This document shows, one piece after another, positions 23,310 through 37,148 of a stretch of DNA of 64,000 bases; positions within the stretch are counted from its first letter, which is position 1, and every line of letters begins with the position of its first letter. Made by a program: the position numbers and the translations under genes. Origin of the DNA: Purshia tridentata (taxonomy: Eukaryota > Streptophyta > Magnoliopsida > Rosales > Rosaceae); contig QANT01008667.1 in the NCBI GenBank assembly GCA_003254885.1, positions 1 to 64,000 of the forward strand, written 5' to 3'. A model generated the notes under the pieces. The model was not told the DNA's origin, ran no database searches, and was given only the letters and a program-made list of their open reading frames with translations.

Positions 23310-26300
23310 GACTCAGAGATTGAGGGAGAGAGAGAGAGAGTGGTGTTTGATTTCACTGACTGTTTTTTTCTGTTTTGTGCAAAATGTTTTGGCAGCTTTT
23401 TGTAGGCACAGCAAGCTAAGGTAGGACTCATTTGTTGTTTATATCTTTTGCTTGTGAATCTCAGTCTCCATATTTAGTTTGTTATTAGGTTTTTGGTTTA
23501 GCTGTTTAATTTCAAAACTCAGTGGATGTCTTTGTTCGTTTTTTCAATATTTCATCTTCTTGTGAAAGAATACAGTAATGATGGTGTAGGCAAAGAATAG
23601 ATAGTCAAGAAATGAGGGTTGGAGCTATTGAAATTTCATTGCAAACTTTTTGTGAAATTCTTCATTTATGGTAAGCCTTCCAAATATTATGTCTATCTCC
23701 TACATTATTTCATTGCATATTTTATGTAACCATAGTGCCTAGAGAGGCAAATAGAGAGAGAGAGTAGTGCATATATGTAACTCCAAACTTTAGAGGGAGA
23801 GACGCTCTCTGCATCTTCCCAAAAATAGGTGGTTTCAAACATTGAAAGTGCATGATCTGACATCAATATGGTTCATCGATCTGGATAGAGTTTCCAGAAT
23901 CGAGTAGCTCTTAAGAGCGAATTGATTTTGGTGCTTTATGCTTGCCCGCTTTATGATTTTGATGGGTCGACATATCTGACCAAGTATAGCAAATGCCACT
24001 TGGCCATAGCTAGAGAACTGTTTAGGAACCATATCCCATCTTTCATTATATGAACCTGGACCCAACTTATAGCTGTGGTAGCCCCAAGTATTTATTGTTC
24101 ATAATTATTCTATAATTCAAGAGAATTTACCTTGATAGTGTCAATAGCTCTTAAGTTGAAAGCACTGAGAGACATTTAAAGTTCACAATTTCTTAGTATT
24201 GATTTCACTGATTAGGGTGGCATGATCCTCATCCAAATACTTGGATACAGAAAAATCTTCAGATTTAATTGCATGCTTTTTTGTTTTTTCATTTTATTCA
24301 GTATTGTTGTTGATCTGTAACAAAAAACTTGGATCATTGTGCAAATGGATGTGAGCATTTTGGTTGCATGCATTTGTTTGATGTAGGACAAGATCTTTTT
24401 TTATTGTTGGTGCTCTAATTTTTTCTGCAGACACTATATTCTTTCTTTAAAATTGTGAATATCATTGATAATTGTTTTAGCAAGAGTTGGTCCTTTTGGG
24501 TCATCGAGTTGTTCATTGGCATTATTTTCCTTATATATAGATAGGATTAATTACTAATCTATGTTCAAACCTTAGATATGTGTGTTTGTGTGTGTAACAT
24601 TCTAATTTAACAGTATGTATTACGATTTGTTGAAAGTGAGTGATTAAAAATTTTATATTAGAATTGTGTTAATTTATAATGCTAAAATAAAAGGTGGGAA
24701 GAAAATCAAAAAGAGCTATTCCCACAAAAATAAAAAAAATGAAAAGAAAACCAATTTATCTCTCCAGGTCAAAGGTGGTTGAACTAGTAGTAGTTTCCAA
24801 GTTGGTAACTGATATTGGAAAAATACAGAGGTAAAAAGTAGTTCTTATCTAGAAATTTATGATGTACTTGACTTCTGTTTAATGGCTACCTTGTTAACTT
24901 AATGAAAGTAGACAGGTGTGAAGCTGTTATTACTCTTTTAAGGATTGGCATGAATTCAATTTACATAATTGCAGATAATCGAAACAAATGAAGTGTTGTG
25001 CATGAACCACAGTGATGAATCGATGTGAGAAGGATCTATAAATGGCTAGAAGATACAGACAAATATCAAAATTAAATTGTAAAGGTCTAATGCACTGTTA
25101 GCATATTTGTAATCTCATTCTTGTGATCTTTTCGTGTCTTCCTGTATCAGGATACTAACTTCCATTGCCTTACTAGAGCTGATATTACAGAAAACAGATG
25201 TCATTTATAGCCTTATAGGGTTGCTGCATTGCACTAGCGATGACACTGGTTTCCATTTCTCTCATTAATGTCCAAACTACTTAATTGAGGTAGTGAAAAA
25301 TATCAAAAAAAACTTATAGGATCGGTCGTGAAACAATTCCTTCACTTAGTAGCGTTTTGATTCGCAGAAGGGGTTTGTGAATGTCATTCTCATTTCTATC
25401 CTAGTGTTATAAAATACTGGGGATGATGATAATTAAGATTATGAGGATATAAATCATTCTTTCATTCAAAGCAAATATATGGGCTTTCGTTTAATGGACC
25501 AAAGGTATGAAATCATCAAATGATATAAGTCAACGCACTAGAATATCCTTGTTGACGATCGTTTACTCCGATAGCATTTAGGGTTCGTGGAACAATGTGA
25601 TATCTTGTATATCAAGCTAATAACAAGATGTGAAGGCTGTGATGATGGGAAACCAAAGATTCTTGCCTACCTCGACCACAAAGCGCTCTTAGTTGGCCAA
25701 GTTTCTTACTTTTTGTATCCAAACAGGTTGGGTCCCAGGCAACAAGCTTGAGGTAGTGGATTGGTTGGACCCCTTTGGTATTGTTTGCATAGGAGTGGTT
25801 GGATCTAGTTTGGGCTAGACAAGAGCAAATAGCCAGTATGTCCTCATCTTATTTAGCCCAATTCTTCTTTGAGTGATATTGTTTGGTAGATTTGGTCCAT
25901 ATGCATAACTTTCAAGACTGATGACGATAGTTGCATGTGAGGGTTAACTTAAGGATGCAAAATGATTAGTGGCACAAAAAAAGAAAAAAGGATGCAAAAT
26001 TATCTATTGACTTCGGATTAGTTTTTTTTTTTTTTTCAAAAAGTTATATTTAAATTAATAAATATATAAAAATATTACATAATGGTCAATGTAAATTTTA
26101 GTTTTAAAATTATATTCTACTTTAGTCACTAAGCCCTTGTTCCTTAGGGCATCCCAAATAGTTTCTTGAGAATTTTATTTTGTAGCTCGATGCAATTTAA
26201 ATATTTATGTCCTTGATGCATTTCAAATTGTACCTAGTGACATCCCAAATTATGTTTTGAGGCTTCCAAAGTCATACCCTAGAATTTCTAAAGTTTTGCA

Positions 26301-27163
26301 TTAGGGAATCTCTAGTTGTTCCTTAGGGTATTCCAAGTAATTGAAAATTTCAGTTCATAGCTTGATAAATTTTATTTGTTTAGACCATTAATGCATTTTA
26401 AATTGTACTTAGCGACATCTCAAATCATGTTTTGAGGCTTATAAAGTCATATCCTAAAGTTTTTCATATTGTAATCTATCTTTTTCATTTTGGTCAATAG
26501 TAACTCTAAGGAAATTATAAAAAAGTGCCTTGATTAAAATGTAATTGTAAAAAGTTTATTAATTTATTTGTAATTGGCTCCCTTTTTTTTTGTCGAAACT
26601 TCAAATTGGTTTAACTTGTATAAAAAGTTATGATTTTATGTCTTTCTTCTTTCAATAAAACTACTATTAAACAAAAAATTTCAAATAGAAGAAGTGTCAA
26701 ATAGATTAGTTATGCTTTTGCTAGAAGTTAAAAGAAAATTCAAGTATTTCTACATATTGTTCTAATGATATTTCTCGACTTTGTTGAAAAATGTCTCTAA
26801 GTTCGAATCTTTCTTTTCATATTTAAAAAAAGGAAAAAAAAAAAAGAGAATATTTCTCCGACTTTAGTAATATCTTTGCACTCAAACGCTATAGAAATTC
26901 AACCAGATACCATAGAAGAGAAGGATGCTTGTTAATAAAACTGAGATAGAAGGATCACTATTGTACAGATTCAAACTACCAAAATCAACACTTATGACTC
27001 AGAAGCTGATTGGACAAATGGAAAAAAGAAGAAGAAGAAAAAGAAAAAAGACTAAAAGCCTGTGATCATCTGACCAGATTGCAAATAAAGGCTACTACCT
27101 AAGCCAGTACAACCTCCTAAACAGTTCTCATATTGCACTACTGGCTCCTGCTTGTTCTGAAAG
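23310..27163. other. Gene-free interval between the AHL and LBD genes
   Basis: AT-rich, with the AHL 3' flank at the left and the LBD 3' flank at the right. No exon, RNA gene or complete element was recognised. The only clear structure is the tandem duplication at 26139-26496. Homopolymer runs occur near 26023-26036 and 26825-26845. Confidence 0.55.
26139..26496. repeat. Diverged tandem duplication, period about 179 bp
   Basis: Unit 1 starts GTTCCTTAGGGCATCCCAA at 26139 and unit 2 starts GTTCCTTAGGGTATTCCAA at 26318. Both contain AATTGTAC(C/T)TAG(T/C)GACATC and ATGTTTTGAGGCTT about 100 bp in, then AAAGTCATA(C/T)CCTA. The units differ at many sites, so the duplication is old. No coding capacity. 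Confidence 0.85.
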
Positions 27164-28018
27164 CTAATATAAATCCCAGCTAGAACCTTTACCGTAGCTC
27201 CTGGGGTTGGCAGTGTCATTCAACCATGGATTCATAGGTCCAAAGTTCTCTTGGTCAACACCTGCAAGAAATCTTTCTAAAGCATCTGGTGTAGACTCAC
27301 CAAATAAGTTCACTTCTTCCCATTCATGTGAAGGAGGCATCTGCATATTCATCTGAGCATTAAGAACTTGGTTGGTAGTTGCAATTCCAGAGTTGGGAAG
27401 TAGTACTGGTTCAAGTTGGTTCTGAAAATATTGTGTTTGTGTTTGGTCAACAGCATCATGTTGTAAAAATACTTGTAACCCACTGAATGAGTTACTATTT
27501 GCTTCAGAACTACTTCCACTACTTGAATGGCCTGTAGATGAAAAGTTAACCATTTGATTCCCAAGAGTTTCGATCTCCTCCTGTAAGTAGGCAACCTGCA
27601 AGGGAAAGAGGTATAAATAACATGTACAATTGTGTGCATAGATTATTTACAAAATCAGTCACACTCATTTAGGAGGCTAGTAAGAATCATTGACAAGATG
27701 CATAACTTGTTACTGATGTCTCAATTAAATTTAAGAAACCTGTTGTTGGAGTGCAAAGATTTGTGAAAAACATCCATATATGGGGTCGCGCATACGAGCC
27801 AGTGCTTCATAAGACATGGTGATGGCAGCATCGCTTCGATGGTTTACTGGCAGGTGTAGCAAGAGTTTGGAAACATTGCTTGCACCAAACACCTTGTGCA
27901 CTGCTGCAAAGTGGGCTGCAGCCTGGTCATAGCAGAAGTAAGGAGCAAACACACATTCACTTGTGCATTTTCTCCTCAAAAACTTGCAAGCTCCACATGA
28001 AGAGCCCAACCCTGTCAT
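27164..28018 (-). CDS. LOB-domain (LBD/ASL) class I transcription factor
   Basis: Exons 27740-28018 and 27164-27595 on the minus strand, joined in phase 0 at ALQQQ|VAYLQ, give 236 residues. The C block C8-x2-C11-x6-C18-x3-C22 ([16 protein letters not shown]) is the zinc-binding DNA-contact motif. The GAS block covers about 37-85 ([17 protein letters not shown] to DPIYGC). A Leu-zipper-like coil with Leu at 90, 97 and 104 spans the intron. The intron site at LQQQV is the usual one for the family. The variable tail is Ser-, Gln- and Asn-rich and ends SSWDLY. The LOB domain is closest to the LBD16/18/19/20/29/33 group, which act in lateral root and vascular development. The exact orthologue is not decided. 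The frequent YGCVSHIFALQQQ reads [13 protein letters not shown] here. Confidence 0.95.
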
Positions 28019-30973
28019 AGTCCTCTAATTCTTTTACTAACGATCTGTGGCAAAAAATTTTGTTTTCAGGTAGTACTATAAATTGTGACTGGTTCATATC
28101 CAAAGTTTAGATTTAGTCTTTATAGCCATCATTTACAAGGAGTTGGATGTTCTTTTTGTTTTGTACAGAAGACATTCTCAACTTTAGTGAAAAGTATTGT
28201 GCTGTTGGGTCTCCTTTATGGCCTACATTGTTAATCTCAAATTGGGTAAGCGTTTCCTGATTAATTAATGCCTCTAAAGGTCTTTATTCATAGAGAATCT
28301 TTAAGAATGAGACTATTTGATGGAAGAACTAATCATTACCATCATAAGTTGGGCTCTAAAGTTCAGTGATCATAGCTTTAATTAGTACAGTGAGCTTGAA
28401 TCTCTAGTGGAGCCAAGTACAATGGCCTTATCGTTCTTTCTCTTATATTTGCCTTATCTCACTTTATTTCCCATATCAAGTTAAATAAAGGTAATGAGAA
28501 AGAGCATGAGAAAGGCTCTTTCACTTTTAAACATAATGGGAATATCTATACAACAAAAGCTTAATCAAAATGTAAGGAATCAATGGCAATTATATTAAAC
28601 TAGTTTTATATACATGGCAGGCTTGGCAGGACATCAATGTAATTCAACAAAATTATACTTTAGCTAGTAAAAGTTTGAGTAGACGAAGATCGAATTCTCC
28701 TCTAGTTCCACTTACTTGGGCATTCATTCGATGATGAATCCATAAGCCAGTAATTAAGGAGCTTATGAGAAAGTTGTAGCAAATATTATATGTAAAATGT
28801 ACCTGCAGTCAAAATCAAAAGGATGGGAGTTGGTGGATTTCGGCTATGTCATGCTTTTTTCAACTAATTAGAACAATTTTACATGTTTTTAATACTGCTG
28901 CTTTCCTAGCTTAGGGATTGGAAATAGAGCCTGTGACTCATGGCGTCTATTTGTCTGTATGTTTCAATCCTGCATTATTATGCATTATTATGCTTAATTT
29001 AAAATTCATCATGCATGTACTTAATTCCTCATGTCCATATTTTAATCCTACATTATCAGGTTGGCTGTTGGCCACTTAATAATTATGGGTCGGTAATAGG
29101 ACTGTTTTTGTCTTTAGAACACCACAAAAAGCTTGAAATTAACAGCAAGCTTCCAATTCTCTCTCAACCCCAAGAAACAGGGTCACCTATCTTAGCTATA
29201 TATCTGGCAAGAGTAGTTGTAAGTGCATATACTTGTACCTATACTGCTATACATATGCTTCATGGCTCTAGATCATATAAAGCATTATTGGGGAGACAAA
29301 ATGCCATTTACAGTAAAATGAAGTTGTGCTTTCTGTCATTTCAAGTCTCTGAAACTTTTGTTTTGAGTAAAGTAGATGCATGAGAAAGGAATGTTATGAG
29401 GATGGTGGGGGAGGAGCTTTTCGGCTTTCGAGTTTAACGATGAAAGTGTCTTTCTCTATCATGGATCAATTATCATTTTTAGTACCACCAGCAAAGCTAG
29501 CTAGGCTCCTTGGCTAGATAGCTTGCTAGCTCTTCCAATTTGCTGTCCGTTTGTGCTTTTGCATGAACATTATACCATAGTTTCTGGCCATAGGTACAAG
29601 CTGCATGTGAATATATCGATCCTTTCCAGTTATGCTCTTGGAAATTTTTTAGCTGTCATCAACTCAAGTGTTCGCAGTAATTTTGCAATGAAAATTGCAA
29701 AGTTTTTGACAGGTTTTTGTTCCATTTAGGATATGAACAGAACACTCCTGATTCCTCATAGAGTTTGAAACATTAATCAAGTGTTCACATTACTTGGCTT
29801 GGTGCAAGCGACTGGTGAGAATAGTATTAGTCCCCATCAGAAGTTAAATGAATCAACGGAAGTATATAGTTCTGTAAGCCATCATTTGGATTCAGGCTTA
29901 ACCGCCATTGCTACTATTGTTACGACACAATTACTATTTTTTTCGCATGCACTTTTCAAAACATATAAATAGTTGATATATTTGAACGAATCATATATTA
30001 AAGTTAAAGTTATGTTATATAACATGATACGATTAAGATATAAAAGTTATTTTCTTCATAACACAAATGATTAGAATTAAACTATAGTAACTCTTATAGA
30101 TAACCGAAAGTGATGAATGAATAAGGTTAAGACATGTTAACAGGTTAAGGGTTCAATTCAATTCCGTAGCAAGAAAAATAATTGAATTGTAATAACTGGT
30201 TAGGTATGTTGGCCAGCACTTCCGGTCAACATTACCCATTTCCATCGCATTGAAGTGGGAGGATAACTGTGGGCCGGACTCTTGAGGCTTATTGCTGTAG
30301 ATATTTGGGCCAAGACTCTGGCTTCAGTGAGCCCAGTATGATGCAATAATAAGATATAATTCAAATAGTGGGCCTGGTTCTTTCCAGATTGATCGAGCGA
30401 ATTCGTCCCCTAGCAGCACGTCTGATCCGAGCGCGTGCATGTGGGACCTCTAGATCACACATAGCACCACAAACATTCTATTAAAATATATGTACAAGGC
30501 CAAAATATAACTAATGAATTGTTCCTATTCACAAACATGTTTTTCACCTCATCTGCAATTCTGCAATTTCTTTCTCCATGCATTTTCGTTGCAATAAAAA
30601 ACAATAACAATAACAATAGACATGCATGATGTGCATGGTTTCCAAGCTTGTGTTCTGATTTCTGTGGTGCTAATTTTTCCCAATTTCTGGTGGAGAAGAA
30701 GTGAGCTTAAAACACAAACCGCTCCATGCACTCACCGTTTGCCACGTGGCAGAAAGGCAATCTTGATTCTATGGTCGTGAGAAGCCAATCCTCAGGATAT
30801 CAATTTGTATACACTAAAAAAAACTACTATAAGTCCAATCCCATTTCTCAATTCTGAATACTACTTCGAAAAATCTGCTTGCAGGCAACCAAGAGCTCGA
30901 TCTCTGCCCTCTCGGCAACCCTTTTAACTCTCATTACATTAGAGCCATCATAACCGTCCGATCCAAGAGATCA
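28019..30973. promoter_or_regulatory. Divergent interval between LBD and Rubisco activase
   Basis: Holds the upstream regions of both divergent genes. No exon is supported: a 122-codon open stretch near 29015-29383 has no family match or codon bias. A G-box lies 224 bp before the Rubisco activase ATG. No transposon was recognised. Confidence 0.5.
30741..30750. promoter_or_regulatory. Palindromic G-box in the Rubisco activase promoter
   Basis: GCCACGTGGC, a perfect 10-bp palindrome around CACGTG, starts 233 bp upstream of the Rubisco activase ATG. G-boxes bind bZIP and bHLH (PIF/HY5-type) factors and are common in light-regulated photosynthetic promoters. The site is seen; use by this gene is inference. 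Confidence 0.65.
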
Positions 30974-33463
30974 ATGGCTACTGCCTTCACTACTGTTGGA
31001 GCTGTCAACCGCGTACCGGTATTATGCCTTTCCCGCCCTTCAGTTCTATGTGGCATATTATGTTATCAAATTGTAATATGAACTATTAATTAAGTGACTT
31101 GTTTGAATGCAGCTGAGCCTAAATGGGTCAAGCGGAAGTGCAGCAGTTCCAAGCTCAAGCTTTCTGGGCAGCAGCTTGAAGAAAGTGGGCTCATCACAAA
31201 CAAGGTTCAGCAACTCCAAGGTTGGAAGCTTCAAAATTGTGGCAGAGGTGGAAGAGGAGAAGCAGACCAACAAGGACAAATGGAAAGGCCTTGCCTTTGA
31301 CGAGTCCGATGACCAACAAGACATCACAAGAGGGAAGGGTATGGTGGACTCCCTCTTCCAAGCACCTCAGGGAAGTGGAACTCACTACGCCATCATGAGT
31401 TCTTATGACTACATCAGTACCGGACTTCGCCAGTAAGTATCAAATATTATATTAGGGGTTTATCGATTTTAATCCTTGAATAAGATTGAATATGTACTCA
31501 TTTAATACCTGATGTAAGATTAGAAATTGATTTCAGTCATTTGATTATTCAAATATCAATCTTATGCAAGGACTGAAATCAAGTTTCATGTATTATATAT
31601 ATGTAATTAATTCTTTATCAAAGATTAGTACTTATTTAGTTATGTTCAAACTTAATTAATGACCTTGTATATATACTTATGATGTTTAATTTAGGTACAA
31701 CTTGGACAATAACATGGATGGTTTTTACATTGCTCCTGCTTTTATGGACAAGCTTGTTGTTCACATCACCAAGAACTTCATGAACCTGCCTAACATCAAG
31801 GTATCATACTCTCATACTGGTCCTATATCCAATATGGTTCAATATTATGAGGTTTCTTTCTTCTGTATTGCAGCAAACTTGAACCATCACTTGATTTGTT
31901 TGCAGATTCCTCTCATCCTGGGTATTTGGGGAGGCAAAGGTCAGGGTAAATCTTTCCAATGTGAGCTTGTTTTTGCCAAGATGGGAATCAGGTGAGGTCA
32001 ATTGTTTCCTACTCTTATATTCTTGCATGTCTTAATAGAGGAATTTCTATGTCAGACCCTGTGAATTATGACTGCACATAACACGTCCTAATTTACTGTC
32101 TTACAATATAACATGTCAAACTATCTGACAAACATATTCAGTCAAAATCTGTGTTACCATATGATCAGGGCATGTCCTGCTTCTTTCTGACTCAGTCTAG
32201 CTTTTGATGATAAACTTTTCAGCCCCATCATGATGAGTGCCGGAGAATTGGAAAGTGGAAACGCAGGAGAACCCGCCAAGCTGATCAGGCAAAGGTACCG
32301 GGAAGCAGCCGATATAATCAGGAAGGGGAAAATGTGTGCCCTCTTCATCAACGATCTTGATGCAGGAGCTGGTAGGCTTGGTGGAACAACCCAATACACT
32401 GTCAACAACCAAATGGTAAATGCCACCCTCATGAACATTGCTGACAACCCAACCAACGTCCAGCTCCCTGGCATGTACAACAAGGAGGAGAACCCCCGAG
32501 TCCCAATCATAGTCACCGGTAACGACTTCTCCACATTGTATGCTCCTCTCATCCGTGACGGTCGTATGGAGAAATTCTACTGGGCTCCTACCCGGGAAGA
32601 CCGTATTGGTGTCTGCACCGGGATTTTTAGGAGTGACAACGTGGCTGAGGAAGAAATTGTCAAGCTTGTTGACACCTTCCCTGGCCAATCCATCGGTAAG
32701 TTTCAAACAAAAGCCTCTCAACTTGATTATACTAGTACTGCTAGGCTCATCAAATTTTAACCAAATGATGTGACAGTGTTCATTTATCCAAATATAGACC
32801 TCCTATTTAATTTATTTCTAGGACATGTATATTGTTACATAATTTGGTGAACAAATTTAGTTCGCCTAGCATTATTGATTCTCTTACACTATTTGAAATA
32901 GCAAGTGTTTGATGTTTGATTCTGTTTCATGGTTTTGCAGATTTCTTTGGTGCCCTCAGGGCCAGAGTTTATGATGATGAAGTGAGGAAATGGATCTCGG
33001 GGGTCGGTGTTGACAGCATTGGGAAGAAGCTTGTGAACTCAAAGGAAGGACCCCCAAGTTTCGAGCAGCCAAAGATGACCCTGGAGAAGCTGCTTGAGTA
33101 TGGCAACATGCTTGTGCAAGAGCAAGAGAATGTGAAGAGAGTCCAATTGGCCGACAAGTACTTGAGCGAGGCTGCTCTTGGTGATGCCAACTCAGATTCT
33201 ATTGACAGAGGAACTTTCTACGGTTAGATCCCTTTGATCTTAGAGGTTTGCATCCGGCATAAATTCGAAAACCTGTACATGAATTTGGTTCAGCAAAAAG
33301 TCTTACTAAGCGTTTTATGTTGTATGGTTGTGATGCATTTGGTGCAGGCAAAGCAGCCCAGCAAGTGAGTGTTCCAGTTCCTGAAGGTTGTACTGATCCA
33401 AATGCAGAGAACTTTGACCCAACTGCTAGGAGCGACGATGGAAGCTGTTTGTATACATTTTAA
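30974..33463 (+). CDS. RCA: Rubisco activase, long (alpha) form, 7 exons
   Basis: Exons 30974-31018, 31113-31432, 31695-31800, 31906-31991, 32223-32695, 32941-33222 and 33348-33463 join in phase to 475 residues. This stromal AAA+ ATPase strips inhibitory sugar phosphates from Rubisco. The N-terminus [20 protein letters not shown] is the chloroplast transit peptide. Walker A is GGKGQGKS (166-173), Walker B LFINDLD (226-232), and the sensor region includes [22 protein letters not shown]. The C-terminal extension holds Cys452 (PEGCTDP) and Cys471 (DGSCLYTF), spaced 19 apart like the thioredoxin-f-regulated pair of the Arabidopsis alpha isoform. Reading through the donor of the last intron gives FYG and then TAG (33225-33227), so intron retention would make a 438-residue short (beta) form. 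A G-box stands upstream. Confidence 0.98.
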
Positions 33464-36400
33464 GTCAATTTTCTAGGCATTGGAAGGAGAGAAAGCCCTT
33501 TTTAAGGATGTCGTTTAGGGTAAAACAATAATGTTAATGTTGTTGTCTTCCTTAATTTGTTGGATTGGTGCATGTTCGCTTTCAATGTTAATAGGGGCAC
33601 TGTTCTTCCCACCAATTTCAGTTAATTACTCATGTGCTGTTGTTCGGTTTATTGTTTTCCATGGAAGTTCTCTGCATCTTTAATATTCATTGTAGGCTTA
33701 TATATATTATATATATATATATATATTTCACCCAAAAGATATATATATCAGGGCTTTGCAGTTTAAGGTGGGCTCTCATTTGGGCCTTGTCGTGCTCTTT
33801 TTAGTTTAGAATTATAAACATAGTCGGACTGGCATCAGCATGTCGTATTAAACAAGAACACCAGATAGAGATTGGTATGTGCCAAACAAATGAGCCTATA
33901 AATTAATATGGATGCCAAATTGAATAGTTTTGAAGGTGTTTAATTATTCAAAAAAATCCTCAAAATATTTGAAAAATGAGAGGCATGGCTTCTAGATTGA
34001 GATAGGCATGCTTTGTATTATATAATCTTGGGTTTTTCATGTGGTATAATAAACAAAAGTTATTATATCTGAAATGCACATCGTATAAAATCATAAATAA
34101 GCAAGCACAACAACTGTGTGTCCTTGTCAAACATTGATGCCATATATATAATAGCACAAGCCAAAAACTAGTAGTTTGGAGTAGTTGTTGACCTCTGTGT
34201 ATGTGTCTGGACGAAATTGTAGACCACATTTACGGACCTCTAGCTACAATGTGGTCTACTGTATGGCATTGTCAATACGCGCAGACCAAAATACAATATG
34301 ATTTCAAAGGGTACGTACAGTACAGTGGTCAAGAAGAAAAGCTTTCCTTTGCCTTCAATTTTATATTTATTATATTTGCTTAATTTATTTGATTAAACTT
34401 TATTTACTCTTTTTCTACACAACTTGTGTTTGAGACCTTATCTGTATGTACCCATGATGAGTTTGGGTGTGAGAGCAAGGACAAGGGTATCCACTAACTA
34501 CATTATTTTTTTATTTTTTGTAATTTCCACTAATTACATAGTTGAGATTCGAGAATGAGAGACTAATTGACTAATTATTTTAGTGTGGCCTATTAATTAT
34601 CTGCTATAGACTATAGTATTACCGTTTATTTAAATTTGAGCTTATTTTAAACTTTATTTATTTCTAACAGACTAATTATATGTATGCAAACATGTTATCT
34701 AATAATTAATTGGTGCGCTAATATTATTGTTTCACTTTTGTAATAAGATGCATTTGATTGAATTTTTATTTTTTAGATATAAAAAATAACCAGCTAAATT
34801 GTAAGAATAATATTATTTATACATATTTAATTGATGGTATTTATATGGTCGGTTGGGTTGGGGATTCATTAAAGTCAGAATCATTTTGAATGTGAACCAA
34901 AAGGAACATGTGCTTATATCTGCCAATGGAATGTCAATAATAATAATAATATTTAGACCTGGGCTGCATGATGGTTCAAGAAACATTCAATGAATGATAC
35001 ACGGTACACCTGGGCATGCAACGATTGCTCTCATGGGTCGTTTCCCACCACTATAATTAGCTGAGTGCACATATCAATAAGAAAATTCTTTTTGTTTGCT
35101 AATAGGTTTTTTTTCGTTTTGTCAAAGTTGGACAAATCATCGTACCATGCCACTTACTTAGTTTTTCTTTTTTTATTATTCAACTAGTTTCTATAAGTTT
35201 TGAACTTAATATCTATTTTGATAAAGAAAAATTATATGTCAATTACTATATCAAATAATTATTTGGCTTTTGCAATTGCACATATAATTTTCTCTTAAAA
35301 AGCCTAAATTTTTTGTTCTATGCATATAAATGAACACTTGGATTCGTAATATTCAAGGAAAATTGAAATAGGGAGGGATTCTTGATGTATTTTTAGTTCA
35401 TAAATATTACGAAAATTGCTAAATGAGCCATTTTCACCCTTCCTTGCTTTTATAACCCATTTTTAATGTGAAATGTCCAAAATACCCTTCATATATACAA
35501 ATATAATTAAACCTTTACTATACCTTTTTTTTTTTTTCCTGTCTTTCACTCTTTCTCCACCGAATCACAGTCTTCTGGAGGCAATTCAATCTCTTCTTCT
35601 TCTTCTTCTTGTGCTTTTTCTACTACGGAACCAGACTGGTTCTTGTTCTTGTTCAATCTATTCCTGTAAACAGCATAGATTAATGACTTTTACATCCGTT
35701 TTCCTGTTGTACCCTTTTGAGATTTTTTGCAGCAGAGTCACGTACGTTGATCATCACAACCTCATAGTCACAGGTTACAAATATCGACCATCCGACTGGT
35801 TCTTGTTCTTGTTCAATCCCTTTCAGTTCAATCTATTCTTCTTCTTCTTTTTTTGCTCTTCATCTTTTTCCACAATGGTTATCAAATCAACTGGTTCCTG
35901 TGTCAATTCCTCTGAAATCTACCAACTGAGTCATTTCAGGTGGGTACGTTTCAGTGTCATAATAATTCAAATGAATTATTTAAGGTGGTTTAATTTCTTG
36001 CATCTACCAAAAGTTTTGTATTTGCATCACGGGTGACATATATACATATGGATATGATGATGTAGTACGTCTGTTAGACTGTTACTATCAAAATACATGC
36101 ACTTTGCACAAGAACACCAATAATGCTAAAGGAATCAAACTCGCAATTATCTTAATTATTATTATGTATTTGCATTATAAATGTTAGAACATTTAACTTA
36201 TAAAGTTATAATTATATGACAAAGTTTTATATTCTCGAGTGCGCCACCAAAAACTTGATATGTCAAATAAACGTGTAGTCTGGTTATTTAGTGGACAGTA
36301 TGTCAGTATCAAACAGCAGTCTGTGTCCTATATTAATATATAGTATATATATTATATTCTCGACCAAGACAAATTGGAAGTTGCCACTTGCCACTACCAG

Positions 36401-36970
36401 CAATTTTTATTTTATTTTTATGAAACCACTACCAGACCAGCAATTCAATATGAACAAACAAACAACCATAAAATTAAACGGCCACAAAAAGGACCAAAAA
36501 AAAAACAAGGTTCACAATCATGTGTATGCACTATACAGTCTAAAGTTAATTTTTTGGTGCATGTCTAAACTTACTTTACATACCCACTGTTCCATTATTC
36601 ATAATAATTTTTGAAATGTATTGAGAGTATATCACACATCATAAATAAAAAAATTTATCTTACAATTTATATGTTTTATATGCTTACTGGTTTTAGTTAG
36701 AGAGCAATTCTCTGTTACAGATTAGAAGTTGCAGAATGTGGGAAAGCTTTGGTACTGTACATTCTGCAAAAATTTTGCAACTTTCATTGCGCAATAGACA
36801 ATTTTCTTTAGTTTACATACTATAACTTGTTAAACTCAAAAATTACACGCGCATCCAAACCATCTAATATAAATTATTCATCTATTTGGCTGAAGTCACG
36901 TGCAGCAAAAATTAAACTTTTATTATCTAGGCTTATGATGTTATATTATGATGTTGTTATATATATATAT
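33464..36970. other. Gene-poor AT-rich interval
   Basis: Begins with the Rubisco activase 3' flank and a TA repeat at about 33700-33726. No exon was recognised. A T-rich open stretch at 35473-36036 (187 codons) translates to runs of Phe and Leu and is judged non-coding. It contains a 25-bp direct repeat beginning GACTGGTTCTTGTTC at 35634 and 35794. No complete transposon is seen in this part. Confidence 0.55.
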
Positions 36971-37148
36971 ATTAGTAACTTTTTATAAACCCCCTTATCA
37001 CAAAAAAAATTTTCCTAAGCCCCCACCTATCTAGAAACTCTCCCAAAACTTCCTAAAATTTATAATATCTTGTTTACCCCTCTAACGCGTTCTAACGTGA
37101 GCGCTGACGCACGCTGACGTATGCTGACACGTGCGCACTGACTCACAG

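Noticed and set aside
26760-26860. tRNA-derived SINE, from AAGTTCGAATCT and a following A-rich tract
   Set aside because: No matching A box at the right distance and no target duplication were found.
35473-36036. A 187-codon Phe/Leu-rich frame that resembles a membrane protein
   Set aside because: The hydrophobicity comes from CTT/TTC simple sequence, the frame starts in a T tract and no domain is recognisable.
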